Positions 35,365 through 44,175 of a DNA stretch of 64,000 nucleotides are shown piece after piece. Numbering within the stretch: the stretch's first letter is position 1; each line of letters opens with the position of its first letter. The DNA lies in contig NZ_BSUG01000076.1 in assembly GCF_030161475.1 (NCBI RefSeq), positions 82,266 to 146,265 on the forward strand, written 5' to 3'. Source of the DNA: Tetragenococcus halophilus subsp. flandriensis (lineage in GTDB: Bacteria; Bacillota; Bacilli; Lactobacillales; Enterococcaceae). The translations under genes were made by a program, and so were the position numbers. The notes beneath the pieces were generated by a model. It saw nothing but the letters and a program-made list of their open reading frames with translations. It searched no databases and was not told where the DNA came from.

Positions 35365-36942
35365 ATGAAAGTAAAAGACTTGATGGCGCTAGACCTGTTT
35401 CAACAATGTAAATTGCTTACTAAGTCTATCGGTTTAGAAAATACAATTAATTCAGCTATGGTATTGGAAGCCGTAGATATTGAAAATTGGAGCAAAAAAG
35501 GGCAGTTGATTTTGACATCCTTTTACGCTTTTAATGTAGTATCGCGCGAAGAAATCACTGAATTTTTTAGTAAAATGAAAGAAATGGGGGTAGGTGGTTT
35601 AGTCGTCAAGATGGATCGCTTGATTACTATGGTTCCGGATTGGTTAATTGAACTTTGCTTTGAATATGAAATTCCATTGATTAAAGCTCCTGAAGAAGTT
35701 AGCTACGAAAAAATCATGTTAACGATTTACGAGCCTATTCTCAATCATCAGGAACATTTACTGCGTACTTACTATGACGTTAGACAAAAATTTACAAAAG
35801 TGGAGCGAAATCTCCGGTCTTTTGATCAAATCATGGAGACATTACATCAATTACTTGGACTATCTTGTACATTAAAAATCAATGATCCAAAAGTTAATTT
35901 ACACTACGGTAAACGTTTTAATAATTATATTGTAAGTAATCGTTGGTTTTTACAAACCACAGAATTTACTAAAAACGTTTATGAGAAACTCATTTTATTT
36001 TCTCAAGTTGAAAATCAAACTGTTACAGCACTTAACACAGAATTTCGATCACCATTTTCAGACAAATGTTCACTTACGATCTACCAAGAAACTGAAGAAA
36101 CAAAACAAACAGATATCATGATTGTTGAAAATGCCATTGACTTAATTCATAAACAACTGCAGATGGAACATATCCTTAAAAGAGACCGATACGCACGTAT
36201 GAATAATTTAGCGGATGCCATCTTACAAAACACACCAAAAAATACTGAAGAATTAAATAGTTTATTAGAAGAAGCAAATCTTAATAACTACCCGTTTTAT
36301 CAAGGTATCGCCTTCATCGATAAAGAGGATAAACCTTTGATAAACAAAAAAGAACTTATTAAGAAATTACGCCACTTACGTCCTTTAGAAATTTACTTTG
36401 ATCATTATAATTACACTGTCATCTTATTTAATTTAAAGCTTGAAAAAGACCTTGTTACTAAAGAGGAGATCAAGAATATTTTTAGCGAAGATAAATTTTT
36501 CTCGCAACAACTCCTTTTTTCTCTAAGCCAAGTAAAACAAAAAAGTGGACTAAAAGATATTTTATTTGAATGTTTTGGTACGATTCGTTTTAACCGTGCC
36601 TTTTTTATAGACTATGTGACATCCATCGATGATTTAGGCGTTTTTCGTTTCTTTTTAAATGAACATGAACTTAAACAAATCAACTTAATCGTGCCCAAAG
36701 CCTTAGCCGCCTTGCAAACAGACCATAATAATCTTTTTGAGACACTCCATACTTTTTTCAAAAGTAATCGTAGTTATAAACAAACCGCCGAGGCGCTATT
36801 CTTAGATCCAAAAACTATTCGCTACCGACTCAACAAAGTAGAAGACTTGTTAGCGATAGATTTGACAAACCCTATGCAATTAGTTAATTATGAAATAGGA
36901 ACCTATCTTTTAATGATGAAAGGAAGAGCAAGCAATGGATGA
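35365..36942 (+). CDS. pucR: PucR-type purine/ureide catabolism regulator
   Basis: 525 residues. The N-terminal half (about 1-125) is the PucR sensor domain, with SMVLEAVDIENW-like and GQLILTSFYAF blocks. The middle is a GGDEF-like degenerate domain. The C-terminus carries the PucR helix-turn-helix (FFKSNRSYKQTAEALF, then DPKTIRYRLNKVEDLL). Bacillus PucR activates purine and allantoin genes in response to ring-opened ureides. The gene is divergent from allFG and flanked by the allantoin operons on both sides, so it is their probable regulator. It overlaps the next gene by 8 nt. Confidence 0.9.
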   Translation: MKVKDLMALDLFQQCKLLTKSIGLENTINSAMVLEAVDIENWSKKGQLILTSFYAFNVVSREEITEFFSKMKEMGVGGLVVKMDRLITMVPDWLIELCFEYEIPLIKAPEEVSYEKIMLTIYEPILNHQEHLLRTYYDVRQKFTKVERNLRSFDQIMETLHQLLGLSCTLKINDPKVNLHYGKRFNNYIVSNRWFLQTTEFTKNVYEKLILFSQVENQTVTALNTEFRSPFSDKCSLTIYQETEETKQTDIMIVENAIDLIHKQLQMEHILKRDRYARMNNLADAILQNTPKNTEELNSLLEEANLNNYPFYQGIAFIDKEDKPLINKKELIKKLRHLRPLEIYFDHYNYTVILFNLKLEKDLVTKEEIKNIFSEDKFFSQQLLFSLSQVKQKSGLKDILFECFGTIRFNRAFFIDYVTSIDDLGVFRFFLNEHELKQINLIVPKALAALQTDHNNLFETLHTFFKSNRSYKQTAEALFLDPKTIRYRLNKVEDLLAIDLTNPMQLVNYEIGTYLLMMKGRASNG

Positions 36943-37741
36943 AATTATATCACTAGATTCAGGCGGCACCGTTTCAGTTGCTAGAGCTGAAACAGCTGCA
37001 AAAGGCATTGTTATTTATTTTCATGGGGGTGGATTTGTCTACGGCAGTAAAAATGATCTCCCGCAAAAATTACAGAATATCTTCTTAGATAAAGGATATA
37101 CGGTACTAGCAATTGATTACTTACTAACACCTAATACCTCTTTACAAGATAGTTTAACGCAGATGCAAGAAACACTGGCGGAGTTACAAGAAAAAGAAAT
37201 AAAAGATTTGCCTTTTAGTTTTTGCGGAAGATCAGCTGGCGGTTTTGCAATGATGTACTTAACAAAACAACTACTCCAACAAAATAAAACGCTACCTGAA
37301 CAACTTATTCATTTCTATGGCTATAGTGATCTAGCATTTATCAATAATCCTAGGGAGTTAGCAGATATGACTGTGACGCAAGATATGATCGCTTCTACTG
37401 AGCTAGACCAACCGGTGTGGGACGATCCGCTGTTACAAAGGTATTTACTATATGTTTATGGTGTTCAGCAACAGAAATTAGCAGACTTTTATCAAGTGTC
37501 TAATGAAAATAGTGAACAATTTACTATAGATAAAAATACATTGCAGCAATTTCCTCGTACTTTTAGTTCAGCTAGTACGACCGACGAGGAAGTTCCGTTT
37601 AAATATAGTAAACAACTAAAACGATTGATCCCAGATTGTAAATTTGTTCCTGTTTATAATTTGGAACACGACTTTTTGAAACATCCCGAAGATGAACAGG
37701 TGGAAAAAGTATTAAACAACTTAGCAGAATGGTTAAAATGA
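36935..37741 (+). CDS. Alpha/beta hydrolase (HSL-like)
   Basis: 268 residues. The oxyanion motif YFHGGGFVYG (about 29-36) and nucleophile elbow FCGRSAGG (Ser at about 100) define an alpha/beta hydrolase close to the hormone-sensitive-lipase group. The likely catalytic histidine is in EHDFLKHP near the C-terminus. It overlaps pucR and has its own AAAGGAAGAG ribosome site, so the two are co-transcribed. No such hydrolase belongs to known allantoin pathways. It might hydrolyse an ester or amide related to a ureide, but that is speculation. Confidence 0.82.
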   Translation: MDEIISLDSGGTVSVARAETAAKGIVIYFHGGGFVYGSKNDLPQKLQNIFLDKGYTVLAIDYLLTPNTSLQDSLTQMQETLAELQEKEIKDLPFSFCGRSAGGFAMMYLTKQLLQQNKTLPEQLIHFYGYSDLAFINNPRELADMTVTQDMIASTELDQPVWDDPLLQRYLLYVYGVQQQKLADFYQVSNENSEQFTIDKNTLQQFPRTFSSASTTDEEVPFKYSKQLKRLIPDCKFVPVYNLEHDFLKHPEDEQVEKVLNNLAEWLK

Positions 37742-37785
37742 CAAAGTAAAATAAGAAAAAGAGTACTTAAATATTTCAACCAAAA

Positions 37786-37833
37786 AAATACCTCCCGATA
37801 AGATTTTATTTCTCTTATCAGGAGGTATTATAC
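37786..37833. terminator. Bidirectional terminator between the hydrolase and allB
   Basis: AATACCTCC...ATAAGA pairs with CTTAT...GGAGGTATT, with T/A runs at both outer ends, between convergent genes. Confidence 0.85.
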
Positions 37834-37847
37834 TTGTCAAATAATAC

Positions 37848-39209
37848 TTAGTTTTTAATAAATCTACCATTGAATTCAGAAGCAACGCCTTCTTCTCGGC
37901 TGTAAATCGTTTGTCCTCGCAAAATTGTTTGGTAAACTTGAGCACCAATTTCTCTTCCAATATAAGGACTAATTTGGTTTCTATATTCAAGGTCTTCTGC
38001 TTTCAAGGTGTAAGGGGAATTAGGTTGAATTAAAACAAAGTCAGCATCTTTTCCAATACTAATACGTCCTTTTTGATCTAAATTATAAAGATCAGCAGGA
38101 TGGGATGCGATGATTTCAGCAAATTGTTTTAATGACATGCCACGTTTTTGCACTGCTTCATCAAATAAAATATCGACATCGTTTTGCAAACCAGAAATTC
38201 CACCCCATGCTTGCATAGCGCCCGTATCTTTCAAATCCGGTGTACAAGGAGAATGGTCCGAAGTTACAAAGCTAATATTACCTGCTTGAACGTGTTTCCA
38301 CAAAGCATCTTGTTGACTTTGTTCCCGAATAGGAGGTGAACATTTAACAACTGGACCAATGTCATCTAGTTCTTCAGTAGCAAAATAAAGATAGTGCAGA
38401 CAAGTTTCACAAGTCACGTCGACGCCTTCTTCTCGTGCCTTAACAACTTCTTCAACGCCTTCTTTACAAGCCACATGGACAATATGCAAACGGCAACCGG
38501 TCACTTTGGCCATTAAAATCGCTTTCCGAATTGGTTCTACTTCTGTAAAAGCTGGACGGGTTGCTACATATTCTTTCAAGGTATTTGCACCATTAGCTAT
38601 TGAAATCTCGCCAAGTTTATCAGTAATAGGCGCATTTTCTGAATGGATCGCTAATACTTTTCCGGTTTTAGCGATTTGTCTCATTCCTTCATATAATGTG
38701 TAATCATCAACATTTTGAAAATCTCCTGGAATAGAAGCGTCACCGCAAGAACCTAGGAAACATTTATAGCCTGATACACCACCTTCATCCAGTTCTTGAA
38801 TACCACCTTCAAGATTAAACGGAACTAAACCACCAAAAGAAGCCACATCTACTTTTAACTTATTTTCACCAGCTTGGTATTTAGTATTTAGCGTTTCTTT
38901 ATCCACTGTAGCAGGAACTTGGTTTAAAGGCATTTCCATAAATGAAGTAACGCCACCTTTAGCACTAGCAGAAGTCCCTGTGACATAGCCTTCCCATTCA
39001 TCACGATAACCGCCGCCTGGGTCAGTGATATGAACATGAGCATCTACCATGCCAGGACTTACGATCAATCCAGTAGCATCAATTTCTCGTTCACCTTCAA
39101 GATGGTCTCCTATCATATTGATCTTGCCATCTTTGACGCCAACATCTGTATTAACTTCACCGCTTTCTAAAAGAACACGGCCATTTTTAATAACTAATTC
39201 GTTTGGCAT
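37848..39209 (-). CDS. allB: Allantoinase
   Basis: 453 residues, normal for AllB. It opens the hydantoin ring of allantoin to give allantoate. The binuclear-metal site of cyclic amidohydrolases is present: DAHVHITDPG, the carboxylated lysine in SGYKCFLGS, then AIHSEN, LHIVHVAC and TSDHSPC. The N-terminal beta domain starts LVIKNGRVLLESGE. AAGGGAGG precedes the ATG. It is monocistronic, with a 5' region of about 240 nt back to a palindrome and TATAAT at 39455-39487. It supplies allantoate to AllC. Confidence 0.94.
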   Translation of the reverse strand: MPNELVIKNGRVLLESGEVNTDVGVKDGKINMIGDHLEGEREIDATGLIVSPGMVDAHVHITDPGGGYRDEWEGYVTGTSASAKGGVTSFMEMPLNQVPATVDKETLNTKYQAGENKLKVDVASFGGLVPFNLEGGIQELDEGGVSGYKCFLGSCGDASIPGDFQNVDDYTLYEGMRQIAKTGKVLAIHSENAPITDKLGEISIANGANTLKEYVATRPAFTEVEPIRKAILMAKVTGCRLHIVHVACKEGVEEVVKAREEGVDVTCETCLHYLYFATEELDDIGPVVKCSPPIREQSQQDALWKHVQAGNISFVTSDHSPCTPDLKDTGAMQAWGGISGLQNDVDILFDEAVQKRGMSLKQFAEIIASHPADLYNLDQKGRISIGKDADFVLIQPNSPYTLKAEDLEYRNQISPYIGREIGAQVYQTILRGQTIYSREEGVASEFNGRFIKN

Positions 39210-39454
39210 TTAAAATCCTCCCTTATACCTTCTAAAGCAAAATAAATAGAATCATCGATCAAACTCGCTAAACTCGAAAAATCAAATAACAGGCTATTAA
39301 TTACCCAGTTTTGCGTTTTTTCCGATTATTTAGTTTTGATTGATTTTGCTCTTTGATTAAAACAAAAACGCTGAATCCCAGTACTGCTTCATACCTCTGT
39401 ATAAATTTAACGTGTCTTTGTTTATTTGTGCTTATATCAGATATTCAAGGAAAA

Positions 39455-39488
39455 TTATACTTGCTTTTTTCTTAAAAAGAAAGTATAG
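39455..39488. promoter_or_regulatory. Palindrome with a possible -10 upstream of allB
   Basis: TATACTT-G-CTTTTT and AAAAAG-A-AAGTATA arms form a near-perfect palindrome. On the minus strand its distal edge makes TATAAT (39455-39460 region), giving allB a long leader. It could be an operator. The rest of 39210-39535 holds no gene that I can see. Confidence 0.4.
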
Positions 39489-39535
39489 AAATAGATACAA
39501 TGAACACAATACACGTTTTATCGCAAAGATCATAA

Positions 39536-39586
39536 AAAGAGAAGGCACCACCTGGTGAATTTTAATCTCACATCAGATGGTGCCCT
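39536..39586 (-). terminator. Terminator of the SDR-MFS-Gfo operon
   Basis: GGGCACCATCTGATGTGA pairs with TCACCAGGTGGTGCC, followed by a T-rich stretch (TTCTCTTTTT) on the minus strand. Confidence 0.75.
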
Positions 39587-39589
39587 TTA

Positions 39590-40627
39590 TTAAATAGTAA
39601 CTATCTCTCTTGTCTCTGTTGCTTGTTTAATAGCTGTTAAAGTTTGTAAAGTTTTAACATTATCAGTTGGTGTAACAGTCGGCTCTTCTTTGCCGATGAT
39701 TACTTGAACAAAATGTTTTAATTGCATTTTATGCGGTAATTGTGGATCAACCGGTGCAACCTCCATTCGCAAAGGTTTATGCCAAGAAGACTCACCGTCA
39801 TACTGAAATTGATGCAAACGAGGAAGTGAAAGCGAACCTTTCGTTCCACCAATAAAATAAGCGTCAGCCTCAAAAGGACGATACTGAGGGTCCTCGCGAG
39901 CTGTTGCCTCCCAGTTCCAAGGAGAAGCCGTAGCATCTGAAATAGTCATTGAAGCTAATGCGTCTGACTGAAAATGAATATTAACTACAGCAGAGTCCTC
40001 TGTTTCAAAACCACGCGCGTTAGAGGAACTTATGCCTTGTACAGCATCAGCTTCACCAATTAAATAACGTAAAAGGTCAACATCATGTACAAGATTTACC
40101 AAAATAGGCCCAGCGCCCTTTTGTCGACGCCAATCAACATCAAAATAGCTATCATTCTTATAAATCATGTAATGAAATGAAGAAACGGTTAATTTTCCTA
40201 GTTCACCTCCATCAATAACTTTTTTTGCCTGATTGACAAAAGGATTATAGCGGCGATGCTGTCCAATTAAAACAGGAACTTTCGCTGTCTTAGCCTCTTC
40301 AGCAAACTTTTTAGCATCTTCTAAATTATCCGAAATTGGTTTTTCAATAAGTACAGGAATATGACGCCTAACTGCCTCTCTTGCCATAGGAAGATGTAAT
40401 TTATTAGGTGTAACAATTAAAAGACCGTCCGGTTTCACTTCATCCATCATTTGTGTAGCTTCTTGATAAAAGGGAACACCTATCTTTTCAGCAACTTTTT
40501 GAGCGCCAGCATAAGCATCAGCAATCGCAACAAGCACTGCTCCTTTTTCTTCTTGAATAAAACGAATATGGTTTTGTCCCATTGCGCCAGCACCAATCAC
40601 TGCTAAGCGTACTTGATTATCTGACAT
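39590..40627 (-). CDS. Gfo/Idh/MocA family NAD(P)-dependent oxidoreductase
   Basis: 345 residues. An N-terminal Rossmann domain has IGAGAMGQNHIRF, and the catalytic lysine lies in the conserved EKPISDN block (about 95). The C-terminal domain has the HDVDLLRYLIGE motif with the histidine typical of inositol- or sugar-dehydrogenase-like members. Substrates of the family are sugars, inositols and related polyols. It is the last gene after an OFA-type MFS carrier (gap about 40 nt) and an SDR. The set probably imports and oxidises one polyol- or sugar-like compound. Confidence 0.88.
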   Translation of the reverse strand: MSDNQVRLAVIGAGAMGQNHIRFIQEEKGAVLVAIADAYAGAQKVAEKIGVPFYQEATQMMDEVKPDGLLIVTPNKLHLPMAREAVRRHIPVLIEKPISDNLEDAKKFAEEAKTAKVPVLIGQHRRYNPFVNQAKKVIDGGELGKLTVSSFHYMIYKNDSYFDVDWRRQKGAGPILVNLVHDVDLLRYLIGEADAVQGISSSNARGFETEDSAVVNIHFQSDALASMTISDATASPWNWEATAREDPQYRPFEADAYFIGGTKGSLSLPRLHQFQYDGESSWHKPLRMEVAPVDPQLPHKMQLKHFVQVIIGKEEPTVTPTDNVKTLQTLTAIKQATETREIVTI

Positions 40628-40666
40628 ATATTCAGCCTTCTTTCTATAAAATAATAATTTATCTAT

Positions 40667-41881
40667 TTAGTTAGTTCTCACATCTTTTTGTCCGATACGG
40701 CGTGTAGAAAGGATCCAAGCGATAATGATTCCTACGACTGCTACACCAATAGCGACGAAGTAAGCGTTATAAAACATTCCCGTGCCTGCCTCAGGATTTG
40801 CTGCCTGAGTAGCAATTTGAGGTCCAATATAAGAACCAATTGCATAACCAAAGAACATAATTCCATAATTACTTCCTGAAAATTTGGTACCAAAAGTTTT
40901 GTTTGTTAAAGTAGGGAAAATAACTAAAACCCCGCCAAATGAAGCACCTAATAAAATAACGGAGATAGCAAAAAGAATAACATTCGTAGATATACGTAAA
41001 CCTAATAAACCAATAATAGTAATAATTAATACAGTAATTACTGTATTAATAGGTCCTATTTTATCAACAGCACGACCTGTAACTAGTCGACCAAAAAAGT
41101 TGGATAACGTGTTTAAAACGACGAAATTCGAAGCCGTCAGTGCAGTTAAGTTTAGCTGTACTTGAGCAATTGGCGAAAGAGAGCCGATCAACATTACCCC
41201 AGCTGTACAAGCAATTGAAAACAAAATAATCATTAACCAAAAATTTGTTGTTTTCAACATTTCAGATGGGGAAAGACCGCTTTTCTTATTAGTCTGATTT
41301 GTTTGTACGTCACTTTCAGCAGGTGCTTTCATAAAACCTGCTACCAGCGAAACCAAGATCAGATAAGCAATCCCGATTGGAATAAAACCTGCTTGTCCAA
41401 ACCTATCAGATAAAATAGCCCCTACTTTAGCTAAGACCAAAGGCCCTAAAGATGCAGCACCAAGTAAAAATCCTGAAGCAGTACCGCTGTTTTTAGGAAA
41501 CCATTTTAAAGCTGTCAATAAGGCAGGATTATAGAGCAGTCCATTACCTGCGCCAGCTAAAAAGCCAATCGATAAATAAAGAAAAGGAAGACTATTAACA
41601 AAAGCTCCTAAAAACCAGCCTAACCCAAAAACAAAACCACCTATAAACATTAATTTTTTTGGACTAGTCCTATCAATAACCCGGCCAGAAATAATTCCAA
41701 ATAAAGCCATAAAGAACTGATAAATTGTCAAAGTTATGGCAACTTGTGCAGCTGTTCCTGAAGTAGCATCTTGCAGAGTTTCAGCAAAAACTGAAAAAGC
41801 GGCCGAAGCTGAACAACAGAAAATAATGACAAAAGCTGCAGTAAATACTAATTTTCCTTCACGTTGTGCTTTTTCATCCAT
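40667..41881 (-). CDS. MFS transporter, oxalate/formate-antiporter-like (OFA) group
   Basis: 404 residues, twelve helices. The SGRVIDRTSPKKLMFIGGF loop after helix 2 and LAGAGNGLLYNPALLTALKWF are typical of the OFA subgroup. The organisation resembles monocarboxylate and oxalate:formate carriers. Because the allantoin island lies next door, oxamate or oxalate exchange is tempting. But the gene lies in a separate operon with an SDR and a Gfo/Idh enzyme under a LysR regulator, so its substrate more probably belongs to those enzymes. GGAAGGAG precedes the ATG. Confidence 0.82.
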   Translation of the reverse strand: MDEKAQREGKLVFTAAFVIIFCCSASAAFSVFAETLQDATSGTAAQVAITLTIYQFFMALFGIISGRVIDRTSPKKLMFIGGFVFGLGWFLGAFVNSLPFLYLSIGFLAGAGNGLLYNPALLTALKWFPKNSGTASGFLLGAASLGPLVLAKVGAILSDRFGQAGFIPIGIAYLILVSLVAGFMKAPAESDVQTNQTNKKSGLSPSEMLKTTNFWLMIILFSIACTAGVMLIGSLSPIAQVQLNLTALTASNFVVLNTLSNFFGRLVTGRAVDKIGPINTVITVLIITIIGLLGLRISTNVILFAISVILLGASFGGVLVIFPTLTNKTFGTKFSGSNYGIMFFGYAIGSYIGPQIATQAANPEAGTGMFYNAYFVAIGVAVVGIIIAWILSTRRIGQKDVRTN

Positions 41882-42011
41882 AAATAAACACTCCTTCCTT
41901 TAATCCTTGATTCAAAAGCTTAAACACTGAACAAGAAAAAACTAGAATCAAGTTTATTACTAATTTTTACTCGCTTTTATTGTTTTATAAATCACAATAA
42001 TCTATTAAACT

Positions 42012-42842
42012 TTAGCGATTTCTAAGAGCATATTCTTTTCTTCCACCAGGCTTAGCAATCTGGTCCCCCATCATAATGCCTAGACCGCCTTCAACTTCCA
42101 ACTCTGATCCATTAGTGTAGTCAGAACGATCACTGGCCAAATATAAGACCGCATTAGCAATATCATCTAGCGTACCAATACGTTTATTCGCTGTGATATT
42201 TTCTCTTTTTTCAGCGATTTCTTGGTCGGTATAAAAATTTTCTGATAAAGGTGTTTTAACCAATGATGGTAATACACAATTGCTACGAATACCGTATTGG
42301 CCCCATTCTGCTGCCATTTGTCGTGAAAGCATATTAACTCCAGCTTTTGTGACACTATAAGCTCCGCTATAAGTTTCAGGAAACCTTGATAATAATGTTG
42401 ATATATGGATCATAGTTCCCTTGCCTTGTTGGATCATAATACGTCCAAAACGCTGTGACATCAGAAAATAACCAGTTAAATTAATACTCATCGTTTTTTC
42501 CCACTCTTCTAAAGTTAATTCTTCAAAAAGTGAGGAACGAAGTATTGCAGCAGTATTTACTAAGATATCGACTTTACCAAAATATTCAACAACAGTTTTT
42601 ACCGACAACTCTACATCGTGTTCTTTTGATGTATCACAACATACTGCTAGAGTATCTATATCATATTTTTCGCTGATTTCTTTTGCATAAGTTTCATTTT
42701 TTTCTTGCTGAATATCGATTAAAGCGATATTTACACCTTGCTTAGCAAATTCTTCAATGATTTTAGTTCCCATACCTCCAATGGCTCCGGTCACTACTGC
42801 AACTTTTCCATGAAGATCTAGCCATGAATTCTTCTCTGTCAT
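42012..42842 (-). CDS. Short-chain dehydrogenase/reductase
   Basis: 276 residues of the classical SDR family. Nucleotide binding is in VVTGAIGGMGTKI (about 15-27), NVLVNTA-like NTAAILRS follows, the catalytic serine lies in HISTLLSR, and the Tyr-x-x-x-Lys dyad is YSVTK. The C-terminal GSELEVEGG block is normal for NAD(P)-dependent alcohol or polyol dehydrogenases. It is the first gene on this side of a divergent LysR gene. The 130-nt gap to the MFS gene shows no clear terminator, so an operon is likely. Confidence 0.88.
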   Translation of the reverse strand: MTEKNSWLDLHGKVAVVTGAIGGMGTKIIEEFAKQGVNIALIDIQQEKNETYAKEISEKYDIDTLAVCCDTSKEHDVELSVKTVVEYFGKVDILVNTAAILRSSLFEELTLEEWEKTMSINLTGYFLMSQRFGRIMIQQGKGTMIHISTLLSRFPETYSGAYSVTKAGVNMLSRQMAAEWGQYGIRSNCVLPSLVKTPLSENFYTDQEIAEKRENITANKRIGTLDDIANAVLYLASDRSDYTNGSELEVEGGLGIMMGDQIAKPGGRKEYALRNR

Positions 42843-43041
42843 TTTTTCATCCCTTCTTAATTTATATCAATTAACAATTCATTTGTTAATATTTGAACAA
42901 TCTTTCTATAAAGACAGTTTAAAAGAAAACTATCTAGACGTCCAATAGGATTTTTTCATCAATTTATAGATGTTCTCTATACATCGTACATTATTATCAT
43001 TTATAATAAATATGAAAAATCTTGTGAAAGAAGGAACATAA

Positions 43042-43932
43042 ATGAATTTACAACAATTAAATTATTTGTCTGTTTTAGCGCAAACACAAAATTATACACA
43101 AGCCGCAGAAATTTTATGTATCACTCAACCTACACTAAGCTATAGTATTACTAATTTAGAAAAAGAATTAGGAGTAAAATTATTTGAAAAGCAAGGAAGA
43201 CATGTAAAATTAACTGCAGAAGGAAAACTTTTTAATGACAGAACTTTAAAAGCTTTGCAAATTTTACATACATCTGTAGAAGAAGCAAAAAAACACAAAA
43301 ACGTAAACAATATTGTTAAAATTTCTGCTATCCGTCCGTTATTTCATTCTTGGTTACCGACGACTATTAAAAACTTTATCAATACATTTAATAACCAATC
43401 TATTGAACCAGTTATTGAATTTACTGATAGCGGTGGCTATTCAATAAATATTTTGCAAAATTTACAAGCAGAAAATTGTGATATTGCTTTTTGTTCTAAA
43501 ATTGATAATTACCCAGCTATCGAATACTTCCCTATAATGGAACAAAAATTTGTATTAATCACACCATTAGACCATCCGCTAGCCAACAAAGAAAGTATAA
43601 ATTTGGTTGATACACTTTCTTATAACTATATTACTTTTGCACTAAACTCAGGGTTAAGTGTTGAAGTAACACGACTTTTTTCTTTATGTGGTAAAATACC
43701 AACATCTGCATACGCAGTTGAAGAAGATGAATCAGTAGCAGGAATGGTGGCTGCAGGGTTTGGCATCGGTATTGTCCCTGAGATGCCTGTTCTAAAAACA
43801 ATGCCTGTTTCTATCATCCCCATTGATTTTCCAGAATCCCGTCGCTTACTTTATATGGCAACAATGAAACAACATTATCAAAATCCAATGAGTCGTGCAT
43901 TTATTGATTTTGTAAAGCAAAGTATCACTTAA
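43042..43932 (+). CDS. LysR family transcriptional regulator
   Basis: 296 residues. The N-terminal winged helix-turn-helix spans 1-60 (NYTQAAEILCITQPTLSYSITNLEKELG). The periplasmic-binding-protein-like effector domain follows, with the usual ITPLDHPLA and GMVAAGFGIGIVPEMP blocks. It is divergent from the SDR gene with about 200 nt between them, the standard layout for a LysR protein that controls the neighbouring operon and itself. A GAAGGAA ribosome site precedes the ATG. The co-inducer is probably the compound handled by the SDR/MFS/Gfo set. Confidence 0.92.
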   Translation: MNLQQLNYLSVLAQTQNYTQAAEILCITQPTLSYSITNLEKELGVKLFEKQGRHVKLTAEGKLFNDRTLKALQILHTSVEEAKKHKNVNNIVKISAIRPLFHSWLPTTIKNFINTFNNQSIEPVIEFTDSGGYSINILQNLQAENCDIAFCSKIDNYPAIEYFPIMEQKFVLITPLDHPLANKESINLVDTLSYNYITFALNSGLSVEVTRLFSLCGKIPTSAYAVEEDESVAGMVAAGFGIGIVPEMPVLKTMPVSIIPIDFPESRRLLYMATMKQHYQNPMSRAFIDFVKQSIT

Positions 43933-44137
43933 AAATTGCACTCTATTCACATTAATTAGCCATATCTCTAAATATAAAACTTTATTATACTCAATAACTC
44001 TAGAAAACGACGTGAATGTCTTTAAAGTAGCATCTTAGTTCTATTTGATATTTCTGAACCAAATACACCTAGGCTTACTTCTTAATAATTTTATTCAAAA
44101 CTCTCTGGACTTGAATAAAATACTCTCATAAACCAAT

Positions 44138-44174
44138 AAAACCTCCAAAAAGCATAAAACTTTTGGAGGTTTAT
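44138..44174 (-). terminator. Terminator of the DUF4153 gene
   Basis: AAACCTCCAAAA and TTTTGGAGGTTT arms, T run on the minus strand, just after the stop at 44176. The 200 nt between this and the LysR stop hold nothing else I can see. Confidence 0.85.
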
Positions 44175-44175
44175 C

